Shown here: positions 52,757-62,019 of the stretch, piece by piece
Layout: each line of letters starts with the position of its first letter
How positions within the stretch are numbered: the stretch's first letter is position 1
NCBI RefSeq assembly: GCF_003477995.1
Contig: NZ_QUEM01000014.1
Coordinates: forward strand, 27,691-91,690
DNA length: 64,000 nucleotides
From: Bacteroides sp. OF04-15BH
GTDB lineage: Bacteria; Bacteroidota; Bacteroidia; Bacteroidales; Bacteroidaceae
Reading direction: 5' to 3'
Program-made: the position numbers and the translations under genes
The notes under the pieces: model-generated
Databases searched by the model: none
What the model saw: only the letters and a program-made list of their open reading frames with translations
What the model was told of the DNA's origin: nothing

Positions 52757-54118
52757 CTACTTTTTGGCATTGATCACAGAATAGTGCACTTCTGTGTTTC
52801 TCAGTTTGATCTGATAAGGCCACTCCGCCTCCTTCCCTTTTTCCTTTGCCAGTTCCTGCCATGTTTTATAAACTTCGGTATGCTTCATTGGCGCTCCGGT
52901 AACCACCAGCCAAAGGAACTGTGTTTTTTGAGGAACCGTAAAGGCAACCGTTGCATTCTTACCGTTCACTCCTTTATGGGCTTCTCCATAAACGCGCTTT
53001 CCGTCGGTAGTTACTGCCACAAAACCATACCGCCATCCTGCATTCGCCGGGTCTACGGCATGAAAAGATGCCTCACCGGCCAAGCCCATGAAATCCAATT
53101 CCACCCTGGTGCCTGGTTTCGGAACTCTTAGCCGAATTGCATTATATCCATAATTCTGAGGGCAGCGGCTTTTGGCGATTCGCAACCAACCATCAGGCTG
53201 CTTTTCCAGTTTACAGGTATGTTCATTGGCATAACTGCTGCACGCTTCCTTTATTCGGGGCAAATCCCACGTTACAAAGTGCGTAGCGGCATCATAAATC
53301 TCATCATTGAACTCTTCCTGATCCGTTCCAGTGATGCGCTTATAAGTACTGATCGGATCTTCATTTCCGGTCGCTTCCTTCCAGATACGGCTGATAATCT
53401 CTTTGCCATGTTTGGCAGACCAGTATTCCATAAATTGAGGAGCATGATACATGTTGGTTTCGTGAAACAAAGAATAATGCGTCTGTTCCATATAGGCATC
53501 CAGATGATATTTCTCAATAGTCACCCAGTCTGGATAAACCTGCCACAGCATCCATTGAGAGGAATACTCCACCAAAGGACTGCTGTCAAAGCTTCTGGCT
53601 CCGTCTGCTCCCACCATATATTGAAAAGAATGTCCCATTTCATGAGCCAGCGCACAGTATGGATAAGAGTTCGTACGGCAAGGACGCATCCACATCATCC
53701 CCACTCCTTCATCACCCCATCCATAAGCCGTTGTCTCTTCATCATTAAACATCCAGATAATCATCTTATACTGGTGGGCAAATGACTTTTTATGAACGAA
53801 CTTCAGTTTGTCGGCATAATACTTATAGAACCGTTCTCCTTCTGCCAGAATTTCATCGGGATAAAAACGCTTTGAAGGGTCCTTATAGTTTGCCGGATTC
53901 TTTCCAAAAGAGCGTTCCCAGAACAAAACCAGATTCTCGGACTCGGCCTTGTATTCCTGGGAAAACTTACCATACGGTTTCCCAAACGAATTTTCCTTTA
54001 TCTGTTTTGCCGGAACCAGAATTTTCTTTTCATCGCCCGAAATCTGCAGGAAACCGGCAAACAACAAAACCAATAAAGACAACAAACGACTGTCCATCTT
54101 AAATTTCCGTTTCTCCAT
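52757..54118 (-). CDS. Secreted DUF6055-like zinc metalloprotease candidate
   Basis: 453 residues with a basic start and a hydrophobic export signal (about 9-28). HEMGHSFQY at 159-167 is a zinc HExxH motif, preceded by a WMFNDEETTAYGWGDEGVGMMW region and followed by a possible third ligand. The C-terminal about 150 residues are beta-rich (YNAIRLRVPKPGTRVELDFMG in pieces) and could bind carbohydrate. This fits the DUF6055 group, whose substrates are not established. It is the last gene of a five-gene operon of glycosidases, which suggests a glycoprotein substrate, but that is inference. Confidence 0.7.
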   Translation of the reverse strand: MEKRKFKMDSRLLSLLVLLFAGFLQISGDEKKILVPAKQIKENSFGKPYGKFSQEYKAESENLVLFWERSFGKNPANYKDPSKRFYPDEILAEGERFYKYYADKLKFVHKKSFAHQYKMIIWMFNDEETTAYGWGDEGVGMMWMRPCRTNSYPYCALAHEMGHSFQYMVGADGARSFDSSPLVEYSSQWMLWQVYPDWVTIEKYHLDAYMEQTHYSLFHETNMYHAPQFMEYWSAKHGKEIISRIWKEATGNEDPISTYKRITGTDQEEFNDEIYDAATHFVTWDLPRIKEACSSYANEHTCKLEKQPDGWLRIAKSRCPQNYGYNAIRLRVPKPGTRVELDFMGLAGEASFHAVDPANAGWRYGFVAVTTDGKRVYGEAHKGVNGKNATVAFTVPQKTQFLWLVVTGAPMKHTEVYKTWQELAKEKGKEAEWPYQIKLRNTEVHYSVINAKK

Positions 54119-54178
54119 AGTACAATTTTAAATGTTACTCCGTAATACCCTGATCGACTTATCTCTTCATCAAACCAG

Positions 54179-55867
54179 TTATTTCTGTTCGTCAGAAATC
54201 TGATCTACGCTATGAAAAATATAATCCTTCTTGCAATTCAAGATTTTATTATCCTTTAGAATTATATTCTTGCTGTTACCTACATAAATACCACAAGGAT
54301 TGCCCTCGCCCATAATCATGTTGTTTTCCAGACAAACATGCTCATGCAAGTAGGAATCCTTCGTATCCTGGGCTTCGATAATTACTGCAATACCGGCAGC
54401 TCCGGCCTGACTTCCGGCTCCTTTTCCGCAACCAATCATGACATTGTTCTGCACGAAAACATCGCGGGAATGCGTGCCCTCATGCCAGTTGGCCTCGGCA
54501 CCGATATGTATCGCCGTACCCGTACAGGCCCGAAATACATTATTTACAATCCGGGCCTTCTTGGTTTTTACCAAAATACCTCTTGCCAGATGACTGTTAA
54601 TGACCGAATTCTCAAAAATCAGTTCGGGAAGCTTTGAAATATTCATCAGATAATAGGCTGAAGAATTTTCAGGTAAGTTTTCTGATAAGGTGACTTCTAC
54701 CGAGGTTTCCGGATTGTGATGCTTTGCCTCACGAACGATATAGGACTTTATCGGTTTAAGAGTTTTCTTTTCCACCAACTCCAACGTATCTCCCACACGA
54801 GGTACATCAGCAACCTGTGCATGCGTATAGGTGGTTGCATTCACTTGTATCCGGGCCTTATTGGCATGGTGTTCCAGTATCGTCTGATAATAGCCATGTA
54901 CATTGGTGGCATCGTCTCCTTGTCCCTGAAAGTTGCATCCCACGAAATGCAATGTTCCCGTACAGCACGCAAAATGGGTGGCATCAGTATTTGTAGACAG
55001 GTAATAACCCTTTGACGGCACGACCGACAAACGCTCCAACAGAATATCCTTACTGTCAAATCCCACAACGCCCATTCCCGGTTGGGCATGAATCGTCACA
55101 TCCGACAATCGGGTATCCTCTGATGCGTAAATCAATATTGCAGGACGAAAATGCAAGGAATTCAGAACCGTTACATCACTTCCCAAAAGATAATCGGGTA
55201 TGGAATGATGAAAACGTACCCGGTTATTTCCCAAAAGTTCTCTTTTCGGAAAATAGATAGGTTCCGGATACAACCGGTTTTTGTCCTTCTCCCAAAACGT
55301 CATTCTTGTCAAAGGCATTTCATCCGTTACCCTTTTTCCGGCAGAAAATTGTACTTCAAAACAGGACGGTTTGATCTCGACGACCTCTCCCGAAACAAAA
55401 GGCTTCCTCACATAGTCAATCGACAAACCTTCTATGGCCACATGCTCACACCGGTTCAAGGACACGGGTTCCATCCATCCTTCACACATCAAGACTGCCC
55501 GGTCTGCCTTCACGGTTACATGCTTGACACCATCAAAATCCAAGCCTTTTACATAAGGATAATAAGGAGTATAAACCACTTTTTCCGGATTGGCTCCCAT
55601 TTTTCCCTGCATCACTTCCTCTTCCAGTTTCAAAGCCTCTTTATCCTTCAACAGATATTTACCGGGTGGCAAATACAAGGTGGTACCAGGATGACCACAG
55701 GCATATTCCACCGCTTTGCGTAGTGCTTTGGTGTCGTCTTTCCCGTCATCCGGTTTTGCTCCCCACTGCGTGACATCGACAACCAGCTCCTGAGCGCACA
55801 GATTGCCCATACCTCCAACAGCAAAGAACAGGGTCACAGGCAATATATATTTCAAACAGCTAATCAT
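54179..55867 (-). CDS. GH110 alpha-1,3-galactosidase
   Basis: 562 residues, signal peptide about 1-25 (ending NLCAQ). Right-handed parallel beta-helix with the GH110 active-site blocks: Asp295 in NTDATHF and Asp318/Asp319 in GDDATNVHG. The spacing of 23 and 24 residues equals that of the catalytic Asp in characterised GH110 enzymes. Inverting enzymes of this family remove alpha-1,3-linked galactose from blood group B or linear alpha-Gal epitopes, and some act on carrageenan-type galactans. Sits in the operon between GH97 and the DUF6055 gene. Confidence 0.9.
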   Translation of the reverse strand: MISCLKYILPVTLFFAVGGMGNLCAQELVVDVTQWGAKPDDGKDDTKALRKAVEYACGHPGTTLYLPPGKYLLKDKEALKLEEEVMQGKMGANPEKVVYTPYYPYVKGLDFDGVKHVTVKADRAVLMCEGWMEPVSLNRCEHVAIEGLSIDYVRKPFVSGEVVEIKPSCFEVQFSAGKRVTDEMPLTRMTFWEKDKNRLYPEPIYFPKRELLGNNRVRFHHSIPDYLLGSDVTVLNSLHFRPAILIYASEDTRLSDVTIHAQPGMGVVGFDSKDILLERLSVVPSKGYYLSTNTDATHFACCTGTLHFVGCNFQGQGDDATNVHGYYQTILEHHANKARIQVNATTYTHAQVADVPRVGDTLELVEKKTLKPIKSYIVREAKHHNPETSVEVTLSENLPENSSAYYLMNISKLPELIFENSVINSHLARGILVKTKKARIVNNVFRACTGTAIHIGAEANWHEGTHSRDVFVQNNVMIGCGKGAGSQAGAAGIAVIIEAQDTKDSYLHEHVCLENNMIMGEGNPCGIYVGNSKNIILKDNKILNCKKDYIFHSVDQISDEQK

Positions 55868-55899
55868 AATCTACTGATTTTAATCAAGATAATAAAATC

Positions 55900-57885
55900 C
55901 TATTTACATTTTAAAGACAGTGCAAAACCGCCTCCGGGAGCCATGTCTATCTTGACTTTCTGATTTTTGTTTAAAGTCTGTTCGGAACGCTTATAATCCG
56001 CGGCCAGCTTGGCTGCGTTCACACCATCCGCAAACAATACGGACTGGTATTGTCCGTCCGGCAGGAAAGACAAATCCAATTCAATCGTACGTGCATTCCA
56101 GTCTGTCATGCCTCCGATATACCAATTCTGTCCGATTCTGCGGGCTACCACAATATATTCGCCCAACTGACCTTGCAGTATTTTGGTTTCCTCAATACCT
56201 ATATTCGGGATGGAAGCGATAAAATCCAGACATTCTCTTTCCTTACGGTAAGCCTCAGGATTATCCGACAGCATCGTCAAAGGAGAATCATGCACGATAT
56301 AGGCAGCCAGCTGATGACATCTTGTACCCTGACTCATCGGATTGTAATAGATCGGTCTGAAATCCTTTTTGCTTGCATTGCGCATAGCCCCCGGCTGATA
56401 GTCCAGCAAACCGGCCATCATACGAATATAAGGCATAGTCACATCATACTCCATCATATCCTTATCCACGGTGCTCCACTTCATTTCCTCCATTCCGAAC
56501 ACGGATTCTATATTGATGATATTCGGAAACGTACGGTTGATTCCCGTCGGTTTATAAAAGCCATGCAGATCCAGAGTCAGATGGTATTTAGCTGTAGTTT
56601 CCGCAATCCGATAAAGCATTTCCACGCCTGTCTGATCATCCCGATCCAGGAAGTCCACTTTAAAACCGCTGATTCCCATAGCCGAGTATTTCTTGCAGGC
56701 TTCTTCCAGCTGTTTATCCAACACGTTGAACACAGTCCACAAGATCAGCTTTACCCCTTTCGAGCGACCATACTCCACCAAAGCCGGCAAATCCAGTTCC
56801 GGAATAACTGTCAGCATATCCCCTTTACCGGGATGATACCACCCCTCATCCAGAATCACAAACTCCAAATGATTCTCAGCCGCAAAATCAATATAATGCT
56901 TATAGGTATCCATATTGATGCCGGCCTTGAAGTCTACACCGCTCAATCCCCAGTCATTCCACCAGTCCCAGGCAACTTTTCCTCCCTGAATCCATGAAAG
57001 ATCCTTTATCCGGCTCGGTTCGGCCAGAGCATATACCAGATTATTCACCGGCATCTCTTCATCACACTCCGTAATGGCCATAATTCTCCAGGGATAAGAA
57101 CGGTCTCCTTCCGTTTTAGCGATGTAGTCATGACGGTTCTTTACATACGTCATGGCACGCGGACCACGAACACCCATCTCCGAAGGATATTCGGCAAACA
57201 CGCCATTCAAAGAATACTTCCCTTCGCACGTGCGGACAAACATGCCCGGATAACTTCTTAAATCCGACTCCAGCAACGTCACTTTCAGTCCCTGACCACA
57301 GTCTACCGTTACCGGAAGGAATGCCACCGTCTTATGGTCTGCCTCGCCCAATGAGGTATGAGTATAGATATTCTGAAAGGCCATGGCATACTGATCGCCT
57401 TTCGGATTGGTGGTATAAGGCAAATAGGCTTTATAATTCTCCGGAAAGTTGAACTCGGCCTTTTCATTCCTTACCAGAACACTATCCTTAAAATCCGTAT
57501 CCCAACGATAGGCGATGCCTTCATTATAAGCCCGGAATATCAACGAATAGCCACCCTTAAAAGAGATTTTCATCTCATTGTATTCTGTGTCAAAATCAGC
57601 ACATCTGTAATAGAATGCCGGTATCTGTTCCTTACGGTGATTCTGGGACACCCGCTTTACAGCAGCACGCTCTCCAAGCACCTTATTCTCCAATTCAAGA
57701 GACAGTTCATTGTTCTTCATCAGCATCTTATCCTGATGAAAAACACTATACGATACTGTATTTCCGACATTTACATTTACTTTCAGTGTTTTTCCCGGTG
57801 AAGTCAACACATAATCTCCGGCCCAAACGGTCGTTCCCATACACAACACGCATAGAGAAAGACCAAAAATTCTTTTCATTTCCAT
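55900..57885 (-). CDS. GH97 retaining alpha-galactosidase
   Basis: 661 residues, signal peptide about 1-22 (ending TVWA). GH97 layout: N-terminal beta-supersandwich (about 25-285), TIM barrel (about 300-550), C-terminal beta domain. The barrel has nucleophile Asp411 in FKVDFLDRDD, typical of the retaining subgroup, and a likely acid/base Glu466, 55 residues later as in the Bacteroides thetaiotaomicron retaining alpha-galactosidase. Inverting alpha-glucosidase members lack this Asp. ATG at 57879 is an alternative start. Gap to GH110 is 32 bp, so the two alpha-galactosidases are co-expressed. Confidence 0.9.
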   Translation of the reverse strand: MEMKRIFGLSLCVLCMGTTVWAGDYVLTSPGKTLKVNVNVGNTVSYSVFHQDKMLMKNNELSLELENKVLGERAAVKRVSQNHRKEQIPAFYYRCADFDTEYNEMKISFKGGYSLIFRAYNEGIAYRWDTDFKDSVLVRNEKAEFNFPENYKAYLPYTTNPKGDQYAMAFQNIYTHTSLGEADHKTVAFLPVTVDCGQGLKVTLLESDLRSYPGMFVRTCEGKYSLNGVFAEYPSEMGVRGPRAMTYVKNRHDYIAKTEGDRSYPWRIMAITECDEEMPVNNLVYALAEPSRIKDLSWIQGGKVAWDWWNDWGLSGVDFKAGINMDTYKHYIDFAAENHLEFVILDEGWYHPGKGDMLTVIPELDLPALVEYGRSKGVKLILWTVFNVLDKQLEEACKKYSAMGISGFKVDFLDRDDQTGVEMLYRIAETTAKYHLTLDLHGFYKPTGINRTFPNIINIESVFGMEEMKWSTVDKDMMEYDVTMPYIRMMAGLLDYQPGAMRNASKKDFRPIYYNPMSQGTRCHQLAAYIVHDSPLTMLSDNPEAYRKERECLDFIASIPNIGIEETKILQGQLGEYIVVARRIGQNWYIGGMTDWNARTIELDLSFLPDGQYQSVLFADGVNAAKLAADYKRSEQTLNKNQKVKIDMAPGGGFALSLKCK

Positions 57886-57902
57886 ATCTTATAAGAATTT
57901 CT

Positions 57903-59045
57903 TCATTTACCTTTATTCCAATTGATTTTAAAGGCATAGGTCTCAGATACACTTCCTCCCCGGAGATTGGCTCCCCCGGCACCATAAAGATATTGCGGTA
58001 CTCCGTGAACTTTCAATACTGCCGGTCGCTCCAGTTTTCCGGAATGAGAACGGAAAAACACCCTGCTGTCTTCCTTCAGCCGTTTCTCTTCTTCGGGAGT
58101 TCCCCAATAATCAAACAATGTTCCCAACGCGATTTTTGCATCTTTGAGCGAAAAAGAACGTCCGTCCTTGGATTTCCATAAAATAAGGTTTCCAAAGACA
58201 CCGGAGTTATTTCCGAAATTGTCTGTAGTCAACAAATAGTTTTGCTTTCCAACCCGAAAAGCCTGCGCATCTTCGATATAAGACACATTGTCGGTAATCG
58301 GAGCGTCGCAAAGCATGTAGGGACCTTCCAATTTATCGGAAACCGCATATCCGTACTTGGCATCCAGTTGTTTCGGAGTTCCGCATTTATAATAGATATA
58401 ATATTTCTTTCCTATCTTCAGAAAAGCCGGATTATCAGCCCCGATAGCAGCCTGATAGGTCCAATGTTCCGGATTTTTTGAGGCGCTGACCATAATTCCA
58501 TTGTTCTCTCCCGCAAATCTCCAGGGACCGTTTATATCATCAGCCACCATCATACACACCCGCTGATTGCCGCATTTTACCGGAAAACTGGGATCCTGAC
58601 AGATAAACAGACAGATATATTTCCCATCGACATACTCCAGACGCGGATTATGTGGAGCCATCATCGTCTTTTTGTCCGGAAAACTTTCAGAATTCAAGAT
58701 GGTACGGACATACTTAAACGGTCCTTCCGGACGGTCCGCCACATAATGGGCTATTTCCGCATTCTTTTCCGACCATCCTTCCATACCTTCCGCAGCCGGC
58801 CAGCGACTGACAAGTGCATGCACCTTGCCGTCTTCGGTCATTAAAGGCGAAAAGCACCATACATACCATTCCGGTTCATCAACAACCGGCCCCAACAGTT
58901 CTGCCGTAAGAGCCATCTCGGCATAAGGGATTTTCAACTCCTTCCCTTCTGCCGATGGCAATCGGTTTGTTTGCGCCGATAGAGAAGAACAACAAAGCCA
59001 CAGACATGCCCCAAAGACACTTGTACGAATCATATTCCGTTTCAT
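57903..59045 (-). CDS. Five-bladed beta-propeller glycosidase (GH43/GH117-like clan)
   Basis: 380 residues, signal peptide about 1-24 (ending SLSAQ). Repeated blade-like units are visible: VWCFSPLMTEDGKVHALVSRW, HNPRLEYVDGKYICLFIC, DNPAFLKIGKKYYIYYKC, and IEDAQAFRVGKQNYLLTT, each with an acidic or His residue at the inner strand start, as in GH32/43/62/68/117 propellers. I cannot set the family by eye. The HNP motif is shared with the frameshifted gene immediately upstream. Gap to GH97 is 17 bp. Confidence 0.7.
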   Translation of the reverse strand: MKRNMIRTSVFGACLWLCCSSLSAQTNRLPSAEGKELKIPYAEMALTAELLGPVVDEPEWYVWCFSPLMTEDGKVHALVSRWPAAEGMEGWSEKNAEIAHYVADRPEGPFKYVRTILNSESFPDKKTMMAPHNPRLEYVDGKYICLFICQDPSFPVKCGNQRVCMMVADDINGPWRFAGENNGIMVSASKNPEHWTYQAAIGADNPAFLKIGKKYYIYYKCGTPKQLDAKYGYAVSDKLEGPYMLCDAPITDNVSYIEDAQAFRVGKQNYLLTTDNFGNNSGVFGNLILWKSKDGRSFSLKDAKIALGTLFDYWGTPEEEKRLKEDSRVFFRSHSGKLERPAVLKVHGVPQYLYGAGGANLRGGSVSETYAFKINWNKGK

Positions 59046-59050
59046 AATTA

Positions 59051-60686
59051 TTATTTTTTATCTGCACCAGATACTTTAAATGAAGTACGTTCCAATTCTT
59101 TGCCCTTACAAGACAACACCACCTCATATTCAGTTGGTTTTGGGTCAGAAAGCGAAAAAACAGTCAGAGGAAGTTCCTTTTCTTCGTAAGGCTGCAAGAC
59201 GGCAACTCGCCCTGTTGCAACCGTTTTTCCGGAACATTTTATTTCTACATCCGCCGGTTCGGAGGCAGAAAGGCCGAAATTGGCAACCTTTACCTTCAAG
59301 ACATTCTGCTGGGCATCATAAACCGGACAACGGGCAGAGAGGATAGCCGGAGAATAATCTACGTAAGGAAGAGAAGCATAACCATACAGCAACTCGCCGT
59401 TCTTGTTACGGCCAATCAGTTTTGGGGCAAATTCCTCGGAAGTAATGCCGCTTCCCCTGCCGTCAAACACCACAATCAGATCATCTCCCTGATTACGTGT
59501 CTTCACTGCTTTGCAGCCTTTTCCGAAATTCACTTCCTGGTATGATCCGAAACGAAGAGAGTTGATGTCCACCTCAGTCTGAGGATTAAAACCTGGTTCT
59601 GCTTTTATACAAAGCAATGCGTCTGGTAGAAGCGGTTATCGGTTTTTCATTCAAAACTGCCAGTGACAGTCCCTTATTCAAAGGAATACAAATGTTTTTT
59701 GAGGAATGACGGTCGCCCGGCAAATCGTCCCACTTTATGGTATCAATAACCGCGAAATTCATTTGTACGGCCCGTCCGAGACTGTCCTGAAACACTTTGG
59801 CGCGTTCGTATTTGAACCATTCTTCCACCTCGCCATTCTTATGAAAAGAAATACCGGGCATATAGGCTTCGCCCTGTTCGGTTACCCAATGTATGCCATC
59901 TTTTGAACGCTGGTAAAAGGCAATACGTCCGAGCCAGTCATTGACAATAAGATGATATTGCAGACTGTCTTTCCAGACCACCGGGTCCTCAAAGCGTCCG
60001 TCTATATCCGGATATACCCTTTTGCCGGTTATTTGCTGATAAGTGGAAAGACCGTCCTTGCTGATCCAAACTCCTCCACCTCTGCAAACCATCAGATATG
60101 AATTGTCCGGCCGTCGTGCAAAAGTCAGGTTGGACAATCCTTCTATAATATTGCGGTCCCGGCTGTCGAAATCAAACTTCTGATAAGTCCACACCGTGCT
60201 GTTCTCATGGTCGGCAATATAATAACCGTCTATGACATAGACGACCACACGTCCGTCCGGCAAACGGAAGGCCTCGGGATTATGCCCTTTACCTATTGAG
60301 TTTTGAATCTTATAGGGACCGGACAACTGACTGGAAACAGCATGGTAAACAGTAGAGTTAGACCAAAACATGTGTCCCTTTGGGGATTTTTCCGGCCATC
60401 CGCAGACATATAAATGATACTTCCCGTCGGCCGATCGCAAGATGTTACCTCCCCAGAACGACATGTCAGAAACCTCTATGCCATTATCGACATATCTGTT
60501 CTGAACTCCCTGAGCTCCCCAAAGATTATTCGATTTTACACCATCCGGCATCGGAAGAAAACGGTCCATAAAACGGGCTCCCTTTACCAGCTGGCTCCAT
60601 GCTGCAGGACGCTGCCGCTCTGTAACCTGCGCCTGCAAGGAAGAACAAAGGCACAAGGCACAAAAACACAAACAAATATTTTTCAT
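59051..60686 (-). pseudogene. Beta-propeller glycosidase gene split by a frameshift
   Basis: Two overlapping minus-strand frames. The 5' part (60686 to 59586, 366 codons) has a signal peptide and a propeller: SFWGGNILRSADGKYHLYVCGW, GHNPEAFRLPDGRVVVYVIDG, FEDPVVWKDSLQYHLIVND. The 3' part, open to 59051, starts in another frame around DALLCIKAEPGFNPQTEVD and codes a C-terminal beta-sandwich of about 185 residues. The join falls near 59620-59640, and the total of 1636 bases is one over a multiple of three. The truncated 5' product still holds the whole propeller, so partial activity is possible. First gene of the operon running to 52757. Confidence 0.8.
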
Positions 60687-60898
60687 ATTCTATGATCAGT
60701 TAACATTAGCCACAAAAGAAATGAAACAGCCATTCAGCTGAAAAAATTGATTTTCTGTATATTAGATTTAATGATTCCGTCATGCAATAGCCTTTCACGC
60801 AACTTGCATGGAACATAAATACAATATTCGCAAAAAAAATTGATACCGGCAAATGATAAGCTGGTATTTTTAAGGTGAACATTATTTTACTCCACAAA

Positions 60899-60932
60899 AA
60901 AAATCGGCAGACAATGCATCTGCCGATTTTTT
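60899..60932. terminator. Terminator of the 349-aa gene
   Basis: AAAAATCGGCAGA at 60899-60911 pairs with TCTGCCGATTTTT at 60919-60931; A and T runs on either side allow use in both directions. Confidence 0.88.
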
Positions 60933-60936
60933 AGGA

Positions 60937-61986
60937 TTACCAACCCATCGGTTTATATTGGTACAGACTGAGCGGTGAAATATCTGTATCTGCCGGTGAA
61001 CTGCGAATATAGTCAACAAAAATCCATTTGCTGCTTTGGGGATTATATGAGGCTTTCAGATAGCGTGCCGGAAAGATTTTCCCGTCCAGAGTGTAGAGAT
61101 AATCAAAACTCCAGGCCGGAATGTCGTCAAGCACCTGCTGCAACTCTCCCAACAGTTTCTGCTGAGAGTCGGAGAGCTTTTCTGGCTTCAAGGCGCGCAC
61201 CTTGAGCTTACCGTCCTTCTGAATCTGCAACAACAAAGAGAAACCGACAGATCTTTTTTCTCCAGCCACAGACTCACCCGACTTTCGTTCGCACCACAAC
61301 CGGTTCACGTCGTGAGTAAAGAAAACACATTCGTATTCCACCATCTCCAACCAATGCGGATTTCCCACAACTCCAACCCGTAATGCGCTTGCCTCCTCGC
61401 GATAGGCTCCGCGCGTGTAGACAGCTTCCCGGTCTTTTTCAGAAATTCCTTTCTGGATGACATTCCGGTACAGACGGGGAGAAACTATCTGATTCATATA
61501 GGGAGTGGGACGATACAGGGAATAGCAGGTTCCGGAAACCCAGGAGCAGAAAACTCCCGGTTGCTTGACATCGGCAGACGTACCGGTTTTCTCCTGCAAA
61601 GTACGAAACAGATTCTGAGCCTTCTCTGTATTCTGATTCAGAGGTTCGAGTTCATCAATCATCATCCGAAACGGCGGGCGACCGTCCTTCGAATCACAAC
61701 CGTATACCACACTGGCACGGATGGAATCGGCTGACTGGACCTGTTTGTCCGGACAATTTTCCAATACACGGACATTAGTCAGCGCATAATATTTGCTGAC
61801 CCGGTCGTTCGGAATCCAGGCTTTGGTGCGTTTCTGTCCGAATACCTTGTGGAATCCGTCCACCATTTCCTGTTCGGACACAAAAGGAAGATTGGCTTCA
61901 TGGGCTTTAACCGGCTCATAATTTTGGGCTTCCAATACGGAAAACAGTGTCACAAAAGCACTGACAAATAAAAAGAACCGTTTCAT
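60937..61986 (-). CDS. Secreted protein of unknown function
   Basis: 349 residues with a signal peptide (MKRFFLFVSAFVTLFSVLEAQ, about 1-21). Mixed alpha/beta composition and four or more Cys in the mature part (about 78, 97, 147, 154), which could form disulfides in the periplasm. No motif I recognise. It follows the 151-aa secreted protein gene by 33 bp, so the two are likely an operon ending at the hairpin at 60899. Confidence 0.65.
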   Translation of the reverse strand: MKRFFLFVSAFVTLFSVLEAQNYEPVKAHEANLPFVSEQEMVDGFHKVFGQKRTKAWIPNDRVSKYYALTNVRVLENCPDKQVQSADSIRASVVYGCDSKDGRPPFRMMIDELEPLNQNTEKAQNLFRTLQEKTGTSADVKQPGVFCSWVSGTCYSLYRPTPYMNQIVSPRLYRNVIQKGISEKDREAVYTRGAYREEASALRVGVVGNPHWLEMVEYECVFFTHDVNRLWCERKSGESVAGEKRSVGFSLLLQIQKDGKLKVRALKPEKLSDSQQKLLGELQQVLDDIPAWSFDYLYTLDGKIFPARYLKASYNPQSSKWIFVDYIRSSPADTDISPLSLYQYKPMGW

Positions 61987-62019
61987 AAGCGTTGATTTTA
62001 AGGGGTTGTTTCTATGGAT

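Noticed and set aside
60706..60897. A 63-codon minus-strand frame between the propeller gene and the 349-aa gene
   Set aside because: AT-rich intergenic sequence without ribosome-binding or promoter context; the region reads as a leader for the downstream operon.
32144..60937. A specific porphyran or agarose utilisation locus
   Set aside because: GH29, GH2, sulfatases and propeller enzymes are compatible, but no GH16, GH50 or GH86 and no confirmed GH117 is present, so the assignment is not supported over host glycans.
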